Positions 30,435 through 39,782 of a DNA stretch of 64,000 bases are shown here, piece by piece. The notes under the pieces are model-generated. The model made no database searches, was not told the DNA's origin, and was given only the letters and a program-made list of their open reading frames with translations. A program made the translations under genes and the position numbers. The stretch spans positions 1 through 64,000 of the forward strand of contig NZ_JAMXSS010000002.1 of assembly GCF_024124825.1 (NCBI RefSeq), written 5' to 3'. Source of the stretch: Arthrobacter sp. H16F315. GTDB lineage: Bacteria; Actinomycetota; Actinomycetes; Actinomycetales; Micrococcaceae. Position 1 is the first letter of the stretch. Every line of letters starts with the position of its first letter.

Positions 30435-31249
30435 GGGGTCTCCGTCGGGGTCGAGGGGGCGGTTGCGTTGTCGGCGCCGGCGCGGGGCTGGGCCACGATT
30501 GCCTGCAGCGTCGTGAGGTTCACGGCACCGGGGACGTCGACGCCCGCCGGGTTGGCGAGCACTTCGGCGGTTTCGCCGGGGTCACCGAGTGAGCTGACCA
30601 CAAGGGAGGCGCCGGTGAAATCCTCTTCGCGGGTGTACCCGCTGACTGTGACCAGGGTGCGCAGCCCGGCTCCGAGGGCGGCGCGCAGGCCGTTGGAGCT
30701 GTCCTCGACGACGACGGCGTCATCCGGGTCCAACTCCAGCTCCTTGAGGGCGAGCAGGTAGATGTCCGGGGCGGGCTTCTTCGCCGGGACGATGTCGCCG
30801 GCAAACACAGCGAAATGTGCCGCCAACGACTCGCCGACGGCGTGCGTGAGGACGGCGCGGACGGCGGGTTCAGCGGAGGTGGAGGCCACCGCGAGCCTCC
30901 AGCCGGCGTCGTGCGCTTCCCGGACGAGCCGGGCGATGCCGGGCCGGGCGGGCATCACGCCGGATTCCACGAGTTCCTTGTAGACGGCGGTTTTGCGCTT
31001 GTGCCAGTCCAGGACGGCCGCGTCGACGGCGGCGTCGTCCGCCAGGCCCAGGCTAGCGGCGAGTGCCGGGGTGAGGATGCTGCGCATCCGTTCCTTGCCG
31101 CCGCCGATCTTGACCTTCTCCGCGTATTCCTCGACGCTCCACTGCACCGGGACGTTGAAGTCGGCGAAGGTCCGGTTGAAGGCCGGCAGGTGGCCGAACT
31201 GTTCGGTGTCGGCGAGGACGCCGTCGCAGTCGAAGATAAGGGCCGGCAT
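30431..31249 (-). CDS. HAD-IA hydrolase (CbbY/phosphoglycolate phosphatase-like)
   Basis: A 272-aa HAD hydrolase. Motif I is IFDCDGVLADTE (catalytic Asp near 6), motif II ASTSAEP (about 124), motif III Lys in KKPAPDIYLLAL, and motif IV VVVEDSSNGLRAA. The helical cap lies between I and II. It is probably a sugar phosphatase or phosphoglucomutase-like enzyme acting in the triose/hexose phosphate pathway of this operon. The Ala/Thr/Pro-rich tail is unusual. Start overlaps the aldolase stop. Confidence 0.85.
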   Translation of the reverse strand: MPALIFDCDGVLADTEQFGHLPAFNRTFADFNVPVQWSVEEYAEKVKIGGGKERMRSILTPALAASLGLADDAAVDAAVLDWHKRKTAVYKELVESGVMPARPGIARLVREAHDAGWRLAVASTSAEPAVRAVLTHAVGESLAAHFAVFAGDIVPAKKPAPDIYLLALKELELDPDDAVVVEDSSNGLRAALGAGLRTLVTVSGYTREEDFTGASLVVSSLGDPGETAEVLANPAGVDVPGAVNLTTLQAIVAQPRAGADNATAPSTPTETP

Positions 31250-32112
31250 CAGCGGCCGCCCTTGCCGGCGCTGCCGAACTGCTCGGTCAGTTCTTTGACC
31301 ATGGCCATGATGTCAGCGCGGGTGTGCTTGAAGAGCGACGGCGGGTCCCACTTGTTGTTCTGCTCGGCCTGCTTGAGGAAGGCCAGGGAGGACTGCATGT
31401 AGCTTTCCTTGAGCGCGGTGGAAATGTTGACCTTCGCGCAGCCGCGGGCGATCAGGTCCGCGAACTGTTCCGGGCTCAGCCCGGAGCCGCCGTGCAGGGC
31501 GATCGGGATGTTGCGGGCCTCGACGATTTCGGTGACCCGGCCGACGTCGAGCACGGGGGCGGCCTTGTAGGAGCCGTGCGCGTTGCCGATCGAGGGCGCA
31601 AAGACATCGATGCCGGTGGCGTCGATGAAGTTCAGGGCCGTGTCGAGGCTCTGCTGCGGGGCAACGTCGTCGGAGCCGTGGTCATCCTCGACGCCGGTGA
31701 TCGCCTCGATCTCGCCTTCCACCTGGGCACCGTACCGGCGGGCCTCGGCGACGACTTCGATGGTCTGGCGCTGGTTTTCCGCCACGGGCAGGCTGGAGGC
31801 GTCAAAGAGCACCGAGTTCCAGCCGGCCTTAAGGCATTCGGTGACCACATCCCGGTCCGGGCAGTGGTCCAGATGCAGGGTGACGGGGACCTGGATCCCG
31901 AGGGTCAGGGACTTCCACATGTCGAAAAGCTGGCGGGAGCCGATGCTGCGGACGGTCTTGACCGAGGTCTGCAGGATGACCGGGGAGTTCGCTTCTTCGG
32001 CAGCTGCGAGGACCGCCTCCATGGTCAGGTCGTTGAAAATATTAATGGCCGGCACACCGTAGCGCTCGCGAAAGGCCGGATCGACTATGTCCTTCAGGGG
32101 CACAACACCCAT
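31249..32112 (-). CDS. class II fructose-bisphosphate aldolase family protein
   Basis: A 287-aa zinc-dependent aldolase of the FbaA/GatY/KbaY family. Zinc and catalytic regions are LHLDHCPD (about 79-86), EGEIEAITGVEDD, NAHGSYK (about 178) and LHGGSGL (about 206), plus NISTAL for phosphate binding. It cleaves a ketose bisphosphate, giving DHAP. The exact sugar is open, because the best-known members differ in substrate. First gene of the aldolase-HAD-dhaL-dhaK operon. AGGAGG precedes ATG 32112. Confidence 0.88.
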   Translation of the reverse strand: MGVVPLKDIVDPAFRERYGVPAINIFNDLTMEAVLAAAEEANSPVILQTSVKTVRSIGSRQLFDMWKSLTLGIQVPVTLHLDHCPDRDVVTECLKAGWNSVLFDASSLPVAENQRQTIEVVAEARRYGAQVEGEIEAITGVEDDHGSDDVAPQQSLDTALNFIDATGIDVFAPSIGNAHGSYKAAPVLDVGRVTEIVEARNIPIALHGGSGLSPEQFADLIARGCAKVNISTALKESYMQSSLAFLKQAEQNNKWDPPSLFKHTRADIMAMVKELTEQFGSAGKGGR

Positions 32113-32165
32113 GGGAACCTCCTAGGTTGGCTACCTTCCACGCTAGGGGAGCTTGGCTTTCCCGG

Positions 32166-32184
32166 ATACGGGGGAAACCCGTAT
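32166..32184. promoter_or_regulatory. operator candidate between aldolase operon and glcG
   Basis: ATACGGG and CCCGTAT are perfect 7-base arms around GGAAA, in the 161-base divergent promoter region. A regulator controlling both directions is inferred. Confidence 0.5.
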
Positions 32185-32273
32185 GTGTACTTGGGGGTCA
32201 TCCCCACCTGTGCTGTGATGCGCGTCTCGTGTTTGAGTTGGCCCACTATCCCCCAGCGAAAAGGATTAGAGCC

Positions 32274-32693
32274 ATGGCCGACGGAAGCGTACTGGAAACC
32301 ATCACCCTCGAAGAAGCGCAGCGCGTCATCGAAGCCGCCGCGAGGAAGGCCACCGAGATCGGCCAGCCGATGGACATCGCCGTGGTCGACGCCGGCGGGA
32401 ACCTCAAGGCGCACGCCCGGATGGACGGAGCCAACATCGGCTCCATCACCATCGCGATCAACAAGGCCTACACGTCCATTGCGTTCCAGTGCGAGAGCGG
32501 GGACCTGCAGGAAGTCACCCGCCCGCACGGGCCGATTTACGGCCTGAATGACGCCCACGGCGGACGCCTGGTGGTGTTCCCCGGCGGCATCCCGCTGGTC
32601 CGCGACGGGAAGATTATGGGCGCGATCGGCGTCTCGACCGGGACCATTGAGCAGGACCAGGAAGTTGCAACGGCCGGCGCCGGCGCATACTGA
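32274..32693 (+). CDS. GlcG/HbpS family heme-binding-type protein
   Basis: A 139-aa protein of the GlcG/HbpS (DUF336) family. It has the conserved start ITLEEAQRVIEAA, then IAVVDAGGNLKAHARMDGA (about 38-56), PGGIPLVRDGKIMGAIGVSTG, and ends near the usual EQDQEVATAG. Family members bind heme or corrinoids or accompany diol and glycolate pathways. Here it is divergent from the dihydroxyacetone operon, which matches the common link to dha genes. ATG 32274 follows aaagga. Confidence 0.85.
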   Translation: MADGSVLETITLEEAQRVIEAAARKATEIGQPMDIAVVDAGGNLKAHARMDGANIGSITIAINKAYTSIAFQCESGDLQEVTRPHGPIYGLNDAHGGRLVVFPGGIPLVRDGKIMGAIGVSTGTIEQDQEVATAGAGAY

Positions 32694-32791
32694 GTCCCGC
32701 TCCCGGGGATAACGGGCGTGGTCCGGCAGGGAAGTTGCCAGGGCCGATGGCAGGACTTGCCGACTGCAGGCGGGGCGGACAAAATGACGAC

Positions 32792-33214
32792 GTGAACGAA
32801 TTCAATGACCTGCCCCGCGCTGAATTCGCCTTCCCTGGGCCGTTACGCGAACTGCTCGTATCCGCCGTCGTCGATGGCAGTAAGACCACGACGGCGGCCC
32901 TGGCGGCGGAGTACCGGGTGGATGACGAACCGTTGCCGAAGGTTGGTGCCCGGCACGTGGTCATCGATTCGGCTGAGAACGCCGTTGCGGTAATCGAAAT
33001 AACAGATGTCCAAGTCGTCCGGCTGGCCGCCGTTTCATGGGAGCATGCCCGCGACGAAGGTGAAGGATATTCGTCCCTGGCCGAGTGGCGGGCCGAACAT
33101 CAAAGCTTCTGGGACTGCGCCGAGATGCGCAGCTACCTCGGCGATGCCTCGTTCGTTGTGGACGACGATACGGAGATTGTGCTCGAACGTTTCCGCGTCG
33201 TAAAACTGCTCTAA
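32792..33214 (+). CDS. ASCH domain protein
   Basis: A 140-aa protein with the ASCH beta-barrel (PUA-like) fold, implicated in RNA binding or nucleotide hydrolysis. Landmarks are FAFPGPLRELLVSAVVDGSKT (the pocket Lys/Thr), GARHVVIDSAENAVAVIE, ARDEGEGYSSLAEWRAEHQSF, and a final FRVVK. GTG 32792 (MNEFNDLP) is chosen because the family begins here; the frame extends upstream without homology. Stands alone after glcG. Confidence 0.8.
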   Translation: MNEFNDLPRAEFAFPGPLRELLVSAVVDGSKTTTAALAAEYRVDDEPLPKVGARHVVIDSAENAVAVIEITDVQVVRLAAVSWEHARDEGEGYSSLAEWRAEHQSFWDCAEMRSYLGDASFVVDDDTEIVLERFRVVKLL

Positions 33215-33367
33215 GGCGTTCCTTGGCTCTCGGCGCCGAGCGGAGCACTGGAGGAGTGCAAGAACTGTCGGAAGTTGCCGCCCCAGGGGCTTATTTTCGA
33301 GCATAGCCATGCCTGGTACGACCTGCCATGGTGGACCAGAACCCTCGGCGGGGTGGCCACGACGGGG

Positions 33368-34421
33368 TCAGGAATAAGGCAATGCGCTATCCGGGCACAT
33401 GGTGATCACCGTTTTGCCTTCAAGGCCGCCGGCCGCCATCTGGCGCATCGCTTCGGGCACCTCTGCGAGGGCGAACCGTTGACCGATGACCGGTGTGACA
33501 TCGCCGGATCGCAGGTGCCCGGCGAGCCGTTCGATGAAGCTGAGCTCCTCGGAGGCGATAAAGCTGGTCAGGCGTTGCCCGATGAAGCGCGAGAGGGCCA
33601 TCGCCCGGAGCTGGCGACCGACGCCGCCAGTGAGCCGGTTTCCGTCCTCGCCGCCGACGATCACCAGTGTGCCCGTGGATGTCAGCGCGCGGCGGAGCCG
33701 TGAGATGCTGCTGCGTCCGCCGATTTCGAGGATCAGCTCGTAGGAGTTGCCACCGTCGGCGAAATCGGTGCGGCTGTAGTCGATCACATGGTCAGCACCG
33801 ATCGAGCGGACCAGTTCTTGCTTGCGGGTGCTTGCGACCCCGGTCACCTCGGCTCCGAAGGCTTTCGCCAGTTGCACTGCGAACGTTCCCACCCCGCCGG
33901 AGGCGCTCGATGATCAGGACTTTTTGGCCCGCTTGCACTTGCCCGACGTCGGTAAGCGCCTTGAGCGCCGTGATTCCCGAGATCGTCGCGACCGCCGCCT
34001 GCTCGAAGCTGACGTTGGCGGGTTTCAGGACCAGCTTGTCCTCGGAGGCGGCGGCGAACTGGGCGAAAGCGCCGTGTGCAATCCCAAACACTTCATCCCC
34101 GACAGCCAGCCTGGTGACCTCCGCCCCCACCGCGACAACCCGGCCCGCAACATCCGAGCCGAGGATCTTGTTCTTCGGTGCCATAACCCCATAGCCGGCA
34201 ACGCGAAGCAGATAAGGAAGACCGGTCATCAGGTGCTCGGTGCCGCGATCAACACCGGCAGCGTGAACCTCAATCAAGACTTCGTGTGGCTCAATGGGCG
34301 GTCGGGCGATCCGGGCGTACGCCAGGACATCGGGCGTGCCGTAGCGGTCTTGGACGATGGCGTGCATCTGTGGGGCGTGCCCGAGGTCTGGCGTTGGCGA
34401 CGCGTTCGGTGCGGTCTGCAT
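33368..34421 (-). CDS. NAD(P)-dependent quinone oxidoreductase/alcohol dehydrogenase, frameshifted
   Basis: About 350 aa after correction. N-terminal GroES-like domain (VLIEVHAAGVDRGTEHLM, KILGSDVAGRVVAVG), no zinc cysteines, so quinone-reductase-like. Then QKVLII followed by a break at 33907. Removing one inserted T restores GASGGVGTFAVQLAKAFG, the Rossmann motif, and the remainder to 33368. Start ATG 34421 has aaggag upstream. It is divergent from a TetR gene, with two shared operators, so it is very likely the regulated target. Confidence 0.82.
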
Positions 34422-34470
34422 GGTGGTACTCCTTATGGTCCAGGGCCTTTTTTGGCCCATCTCCTCGACG

Positions 34471-34485
34471 TCGTACTAAGTACGA
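34471..34485. promoter_or_regulatory. TetR operator candidate 1
   Basis: TCGTACTAAGTACGA: 7-base arms about one central base. Its sister copy at 34506-34520 is 35 bases away, in the intergenic region between the dehydrogenase and the TetR gene. Confidence 0.75.
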
Positions 34486-34505
34486 ACCCGTGTTGAATAA
34501 ATTAC

Positions 34506-34520
34506 TCGTACAAAGTACGA
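34506..34520. promoter_or_regulatory. TetR operator candidate 2
   Basis: TCGTACAAAGTACGA: 6-base perfect arms around AAA, matching site 1 in 14 of 15 positions. The pair gives TCGTAC-N3-GTACGA as the likely binding consensus of the adjacent regulator. Confidence 0.75.
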
Positions 34521-34552
34521 TTCGCAAGAGATAATTCTCAGAAAGCGAGCAA

Positions 34553-35227
34553 ATGACAGCAGCGCCGATACCTTCGGAGCAGACGCCTCGGGTCCCGTTG
34601 ACCCTTGGCCGGGTCCTGGAAGGTGCCATGGCCTTGGCCGATGAGGTCGGCATGGAGGGTTTTACCCTTCGCAAACTTGCAGCCTCGCTTGATGTGAAGC
34701 CGATGACGATCTACCACTACGTCAAGAACAAGGACGAAATCATCAACGGCATGGTCGATCTTGTATTTGAAGAGATCGGCTTGCCACCCACTGGGATCCA
34801 CTGGAAAGACGCCATGCGGGCGCGGGCACGGTCCGCCCGCGCGGTGCTCGCCCGGCACTCCTGGGCCACGGTCCTGATGGAATCCCGTGCCACCCCGGGC
34901 CCGGCCACATTGCGCCACCATAACGCCGTCCTCGGCTGCCTCCGGCGGGGTGGCCTGTCGGTCACCATGACCGCCCATGCCTACGCGATCATTGATTCGT
35001 TTGTTTACGGATTTGCCCTCCAGGAAGCGAATCTTCCGGCCACCGAAGGCCAGGCGATGACGGAGCTGGCAGCGGGAATCGCGGAGCTGTTCGACGCCGG
35101 CCAGTACCCGTACCTGACAGAGCTGACCGCTGAGCACGTCCTCAAACCGGGCTATGACTTCGGGGCGGAGTTTGAGTTCGGCCTTAATCTCATCCTGGAC
35201 GGAATCGAAGCCGTGGACACCCAATAG
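34553..35227 (+). CDS. TetR/AcrR family transcriptional regulator
   Basis: A 224-aa repressor. N-terminal HTH: LADEVGMEGFTLRKLAASL and KPMTIYHYVKNKDEIINGM (about residues 27-65). The C-terminal ligand domain is of the TetR_C type (from about 80). It starts at ATG 34553; AGAAAG lies upstream. Divergent from the frameshifted dehydrogenase. Two TCGTAC-N3-GTACGA sites sit in between, suggesting autoregulation and control of the enzyme by an unknown ligand. Confidence 0.92.
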   Translation: MTAAPIPSEQTPRVPLTLGRVLEGAMALADEVGMEGFTLRKLAASLDVKPMTIYHYVKNKDEIINGMVDLVFEEIGLPPTGIHWKDAMRARARSARAVLARHSWATVLMESRATPGPATLRHHNAVLGCLRRGGLSVTMTAHAYAIIDSFVYGFALQEANLPATEGQAMTELAAGIAELFDAGQYPYLTELTAEHVLKPGYDFGAEFEFGLNLILDGIEAVDTQ

Positions 35228-35323
35228 TCACCCGCACAAGGGCGGATGGATGGCGCGCGCGGAGGCCCGCAGAGCCCGCCGGAAAACCCTCACCCCCTGG
35301 GCCTGCGCGACTAGAATTACCGC

Positions 35324-35746
35324 ATGACACCGCAGGAGCTGGCGAACCTGGCGCAGCTGCGCCGGGCGCGAGATCTGATCGACCGCCACTACGCCCGGCC
35401 GCTGGATGTGCCCACGATGGCCGCCGGCGCCCTGATGTCCCCGGCGCATTTCTCCCGCCAGTTCAAGGCCGCGTTCGGCGAGACACCCTACAACTACCTC
35501 ATGACCCGGCGGATCGAACGGGCCATGGCGTTGTTGCGGGCCGGCGCCAGCGTGACGGATGCCTGCATGGAGGTGGGCTGTACGTCACTGGGATCGTTCA
35601 GCTCGCGGTTCACCGAGATCATCGGCATGCCCCCGAGTGAGTACCGTTCCCGGCAGCACGACGCGGTGCAGGCGATGCCACCGTGCATCGCCAAACTGCG
35701 CACCCGGCCCGCCCGGAAGCAGAGTGTGCAAACCGAGCAGGATTGA
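35324..35746 (+). CDS. AraC family HTH regulator (DNA-binding domain only)
   Basis: A 140-aa protein made of the two AraC helix-turn-helix motifs: MAAGALMSPAHFSRQFKAAFGETP (shown as landmark) and ASVTDACMEVGCTSLGSFSSRF, then IGMPPSEYR. There is no sensor domain. It is followed 38 bases later by a VOC protein gene. This AraC-HTH plus VOC arrangement is common in actinobacteria and suggests the regulator controls its neighbour. Confidence 0.9.
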   Translation: MTPQELANLAQLRRARDLIDRHYARPLDVPTMAAGALMSPAHFSRQFKAAFGETPYNYLMTRRIERAMALLRAGASVTDACMEVGCTSLGSFSSRFTEIIGMPPSEYRSRQHDAVQAMPPCIAKLRTRPARKQSVQTEQD

Positions 35747-35784
35747 AGAAGCGCCGCCGCGGCCGCGGTAATAGCGTGGGAGGC

Positions 35785-36189
35785 ATGAACATCTCCTTGC
35801 AGTACTCACAGATCACCGTCAACGACCTCGACGAGTCGCTCGCCTTCTACCGGGACGTCCTCGGCCTGGACGTCAGGAACGACGTCGGCTCGGACGGGCA
35901 GCGCTGGGTGACCCTCGGCAGTGCCGCCCAACCCGATCTGGAGCTCGTGCTGTCCGTCCCGCACGCCGGCCGCTCCCAGGACGACGGCGACGCCCTCCAG
36001 CAACTGCTCGTTAAGGGCGCCCTTCCAATACTGGTGTTCCGCACGGACGATCTGGACGCCACGTTCGAGGCGGTCCGGGCCGCCGGTGCCGAAGTCCTCC
36101 AAGAACCCATCGTCCAGCCGTGGGGCCCGCGCGACTGCGCGTTCCGGGACCCATCCGGGAACATGGTGCGTTTCAACCAGGCTGCCTAA
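35785..36189 (+). CDS. VOC family protein
   Basis: A 134-aa vicinal-oxygen-chelate protein. QITVNDLDESLAFYRDVLGLD at the N-terminus and WGPRDCAFRDPSGNMVRFNQ at the C-terminus are the paired family motifs. ATG 35785 is set by gggaggc; the longer frame overlaps the AraC gene. Likely co-transcribed with the AraC gene upstream; substrate unknown. Confidence 0.88.
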   Translation: MNISLQYSQITVNDLDESLAFYRDVLGLDVRNDVGSDGQRWVTLGSAAQPDLELVLSVPHAGRSQDDGDALQQLLVKGALPILVFRTDDLDATFEAVRAAGAEVLQEPIVQPWGPRDCAFRDPSGNMVRFNQAA

Positions 36190-36196
36190 CGCCGCC

Positions 36197-37405
36197 CTAC
36201 CGAGGGCGGCCCGGCGCCGCCTCGGCCATGGCCCCAACGCGGGTGCCCGCCGGCGTGGGCACCCGGCTCGCGGCGTCCCGGCCGTCGTCGTCCTGGCGGA
36301 TCCGGCGTCCGACGGCGCGTCCCACGGCCATCGAAAGCCGATGGGCGGGCTGTTCCACGTACCGGTAGAAGAGCTCGGCCGCCGCAAACGAGGCGGCCAC
36401 CGAGACGGCGAGCGCCAGCGGAAGCGATTCGGAGCGGAACAAGGTGACCCCGGCCAGGATGATCGGCAGGTGCACCAGATAGAGGCTGAAGGACACCCGT
36501 CCCAGCCACTGGGCCGCGGCCGAGTCGCCGAGCCGTTTCGCCGCGCCGCAGGAGACGAAGAGCAGGACGATCAGAGCCGCGCCGACGGTCACTAGGGCCT
36601 CGACGCCGGGGATCGGTTCCTCGCGGCCGACCCATTCCGCGTTGGCCAGAAAGAGGCCGACGGCGGCCACGAGGAACCAGGCGCCTCGCGGCCAGGACCG
36701 GGTCAGGTTCCGGATCCGCTCCCGTTCCACGCCGAGGACGGCCCCGACGGCGAAGATCGGGAGGTAGATCAGCGCGTCCACGTGGTGCACAGCGCCTACC
36801 GCGGCCAGCAGCAAGGCCAGGCCGATTTTCACGAACCACACGCGCCGCCAGCGCAGGGCGAGGAAGACGTAGGCCGGCAGCAGCAGGGAGAACGCGACCT
36901 CCCATTTGAGCGACCACAGCGGGGTGTTGATGGTGCTTGCGTTCAGCATCAGCAGGCCGTCCTTGAGGACCTGCACCACCGTGGGGTTGACCACGTACAT
37001 GTCCGCCCAGGCACTCTGCAGGGGCGACGCAGTGCGGGGAATCATCGCAATCAAGGCCACGGCTACGGCCAGCGACGCCCAGGCCGGCAGGTAGAGGCGG
37101 AAGAAGCGCTTGGCGTAGTACTGCGCCCAGCTTGGGACCGCGCCGGGCCTGGTGAACGGCAGCACCAGGACGAAGCCGGAGAGGACAAAAAAGACGTGCA
37201 CCGCCGGTGTTCCGTTCCAGAGAATATGCAGCGGAGAGAAGACCGCCCACGTCTCGGCGGTGTTGAGATCCACTGCCCGGTTGCTGAAGACGCCCCCGAT
37301 TCCCGGCAGGGTGGACACCACGTGGCAGGCAACAACTAACAGGGCGGCGATCCCCCGGAGGCCGTCCAGTTGGGTGACCCGTGTTTGACCAGACTTCGAA
37401 AGCAT
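36197..37405 (-). CDS. acyltransferase 3 family membrane protein
   Basis: A 402-aa integral membrane acyltransferase (OafA/YrhL type) with about ten helices. It has the typical start LDGLRGIAALLVVACHVV (about 14-31) with the catalytic-type His, then FVLSGFVLVLPF and YYAKRFFRLYLPAW. It O-acylates cell-surface or exported glycans. No SGNH domain follows, and the tail is charged and disordered. Convergent with the VOC gene. Confidence 0.9.
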   Translation of the reverse strand: MLSKSGQTRVTQLDGLRGIAALLVVACHVVSTLPGIGGVFSNRAVDLNTAETWAVFSPLHILWNGTPAVHVFFVLSGFVLVLPFTRPGAVPSWAQYYAKRFFRLYLPAWASLAVAVALIAMIPRTASPLQSAWADMYVVNPTVVQVLKDGLLMLNASTINTPLWSLKWEVAFSLLLPAYVFLALRWRRVWFVKIGLALLLAAVGAVHHVDALIYLPIFAVGAVLGVERERIRNLTRSWPRGAWFLVAAVGLFLANAEWVGREEPIPGVEALVTVGAALIVLLFVSCGAAKRLGDSAAAQWLGRVSFSLYLVHLPIILAGVTLFRSESLPLALAVSVAASFAAAELFYRYVEQPAHRLSMAVGRAVGRRIRQDDDGRDAASRVPTPAGTRVGAMAEAAPGRPR

Positions 37406-37426
37406 TCACTCTACGTTACCAGTTCG

Positions 37427-38599
37427 TTACATTGGACGGGTCGCGCCCCCGTCGCGCAGCGGCCACGGGCTCCATCCGCCGGCCACCTCCCGCAGCCGGA
37501 CCTCGGCGTCACGCAGGCGATCCTTAGCCGCCGGGCCGGGTTCGCCCCGTCCACTTTCGGAACCTGACCCGTCCCACGCGGTCAGGGCGTATTCGCTCCA
37601 CCGCCGGCGGCCCACCGGGTAGCGTTCGCTGTATCCGCCGGCCGCGACCGTGAGCACCAGCCGCTCCAGCCGGTCCGCTGTTGTTTCCACCGTTTCGTCG
37701 CAGGCATCGCAGCCGCAGACCGGAAACGGGAAGTCGTGCAGCACCCCGGCATGCACCATCACACCCGGGTACCCGGTGAAAACGAAGGTCAGGGACGCGG
37801 CGTCGGGATCCCGCGGGATGATTTTGACGGCCTGCAGGACGCTCGGCCCCTGCATCAGCAGCTCCCCGGCATGAGCCGGATCGTCCTGGGCGTCGACGTC
37901 GTACACGGCGGTAAGATGCTCGATCAACGCACGGGCGACGGTGTGAAGCCCAGCGAAACGCTCCGGGTGGCTGTCCACGCTGTACGTATCCTGGTCGGGT
38001 CCGTCAGCACCCCAGTGCCGGCCGTACGGAATCGGCGTCCCGTCACTGGAGTAGTAGGTGGTCACCGGCAGGTCCGGCCGGACGTAGCGGGGCTGCCCCG
38101 CTGCAAGGGATACCGGTACGGGCGGGCGTGCCGGCGGCTCGTCCGGATCGTCCCGGGCCCAGTCCAGCAGGGCGGCGATGAGCCCGCGGACCGCATCGTC
38201 GTCGGCGCCGCGCAGCCCCTCGAGCAGGCGGGAAACCTCGTACTGCCGGTCCCGGTTTCCGACCGAAGGAGCGGCCCCTTCGTAGGCGTTCCACTGCGCG
38301 TCCGGCCGGAGCGCGGCGATGGTGTTCCCGGCGAAGATCGCGGCCGCCGCCTGGAGCGTGCTGTCGCTGGCAATCCCGGAGCCGAACGTGCGCAGGAACC
38401 CGATGAGCCGCTCCGGGTCGGACGCCAGCTCCTCGGGCCGCACTCCCTGTGCGGTGCTGAACTCCATAAACGGGGCGTACCCGCCTAGGTGCCGGACAAC
38501 AGCCGGGCCCGGTCCTGGCCGGTACAGTGCGGTGCGCCGCGGCATGGGCTCCGGCATGTCTGCGGGCTGCCCTTCGAAGATGTGCTCGCTGATCCCCAT
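37427..38599 (-). CDS. DUF6226 family protein
   Basis: A 390-aa cytoplasmic protein. The C-terminal half fits DUF6226 as known from Arthrobacter relatives: GRHWGADGPDQDTYSVDSHPERF, LHTVARALIEHLTAVYDV, and a Cys pair in CGCDACDE (possible metal site). The N-terminal half is unassigned and may be a separate domain. I place the start at ATG 38599 (MGISEHIFEGQ), since the upstream extension is Ser/Ala-rich and unlikely. Function unknown. Confidence 0.65.
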   Translation of the reverse strand: MGISEHIFEGQPADMPEPMPRRTALYRPGPGPAVVRHLGGYAPFMEFSTAQGVRPEELASDPERLIGFLRTFGSGIASDSTLQAAAAIFAGNTIAALRPDAQWNAYEGAAPSVGNRDRQYEVSRLLEGLRGADDDAVRGLIAALLDWARDDPDEPPARPPVPVSLAAGQPRYVRPDLPVTTYYSSDGTPIPYGRHWGADGPDQDTYSVDSHPERFAGLHTVARALIEHLTAVYDVDAQDDPAHAGELLMQGPSVLQAVKIIPRDPDAASLTFVFTGYPGVMVHAGVLHDFPFPVCGCDACDETVETTADRLERLVLTVAAGGYSERYPVGRRRWSEYALTAWDGSGSESGRGEPGPAAKDRLRDAEVRLREVAGGWSPWPLRDGGATRPM

Positions 38600-38680
38600 A
38601 GCGCCGATCCTAGCCGGTAGGGCCGCGGGGGCCGAGCATCCGGATGATTGCTGCGAAGCCTCCCGGCGACTACTCATATC

Positions 38681-38695
38681 TGCGCGCTTCGCGCA
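38681..38695. promoter_or_regulatory. operator candidate upstream of the sugar-acid operon
   Basis: TGCGCG and CGCGCA flank CTT about 100 bases before the permease ATG. A DeoR-type regulator closes the operon and could bind here. A repeated ATGATC (38726 and 38739) follows. Weak evidence. Confidence 0.35.
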
Positions 38696-38791
38696 TAGGG
38701 CCTTGCGCTAAACACGCAACCAATTTATGATCTTACTCATGATCGGCGCCGGGCGGCCCGGTCACTCCCCTAACAACAATGAGGTTGCTGC

Positions 38792-39782
38792 ATGTCTGTC
38801 CCAATTAAAGCCACCATGGAGAAAGTCCCTGGCGGCATGATGCTGATTCCCCTGCTGATCGGCGCCCTCCTGGGCACCTTTGCACCGGACTCCGCCAAAT
38901 TCTTCGGCTCGTTCACCGGCGCGCTTTTTTACCGGCGGTACCACCATCCTCGCCGTGTTCTACGTGTGCATGGGTGCCAGCATCGACATCAAGGCCACCC
39001 CCTACATCCTGAAGAAGGGCGGCGTGCTCTTTGGCAGCAAGGTCCTCTTCGCGATCATCATCGGCGTTGTAGCCGGACGGTTCCTGGGCGAGCTTCCCAT
39101 TAGCGGCGGCCTCCTGACGGGCCTGTCCGTGCTGGCTATCCTGGCGGCCCTCAATGACACTAATGGCGGCATGTACATGGCTCTCATGGGCCAGTACGGC
39201 AAACCCAAGGACGTTGCGGCCTATTCGGTCATGACGCTGGAATCCGGCCCCTTCCTGACGATGGTGACCCTCGGCGTCGCCGGCCTCTCGGCCTTCCCCT
39301 GGCAGGCCCTCGTAGGCGCCATCATTCCCCTGCTCCTCGGAGCACTGCTGGGCGCGCTGGATCCCGCGATGCGCAAGTTCCTCTCTTCTGCGGCCCCCGT
39401 CCTGATTCCGTTCTTCGCCCTCGCCCTTGGCTTCGGCCTAAACCTCGGCCAGGTGATCAACGCCGGGCTGCTGGGGGTTGGTCTTGGCCTGTTCGTGCTG
39501 ATCGCCGGCGGGGCCGTGCTTTTCTTCGCCGATAAGCTGACCGGAGGATCCGGTATCGCCGGGCTGGCGGCCGCCACAACGGCAGGCAACGCCGCCACCG
39601 TACCGATGCTGGTAGCAGCAGCCAACCCCGCTTACCTGCCCGCCGCCGGACCCGCTACCGTTCTGGTTGCCGCTTCCGTTGTGGTTACCGCCATCGGCTG
39701 CCCGCTTATGGTTGCCTGGTACGCGAAGCGGCTCAAGGCCAAGGAGGTCGTGGCATCACCGGAAGTCTCGCACGCAGTATGA
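38792..39782 (+). CDS. kdgT: 2-keto-3-deoxygluconate permease family transporter, frameshifted
   Basis: About 329 aa after removing one T from the T6 run at 38925-38930; [20 protein letters not shown] then reads through. Ten-helix KdgT-type permease: [19 protein letters not shown] at the start, [18 protein letters not shown] and [13 protein letters not shown] in the middle, and [10 protein letters not shown] near the end. Proton-coupled uptake of sugar acids is the family role. With the kinase and PdxA-like genes, the substrate is probably a C4 sugar acid. Overlaps the kinase gene by four bases. Confidence 0.85.
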
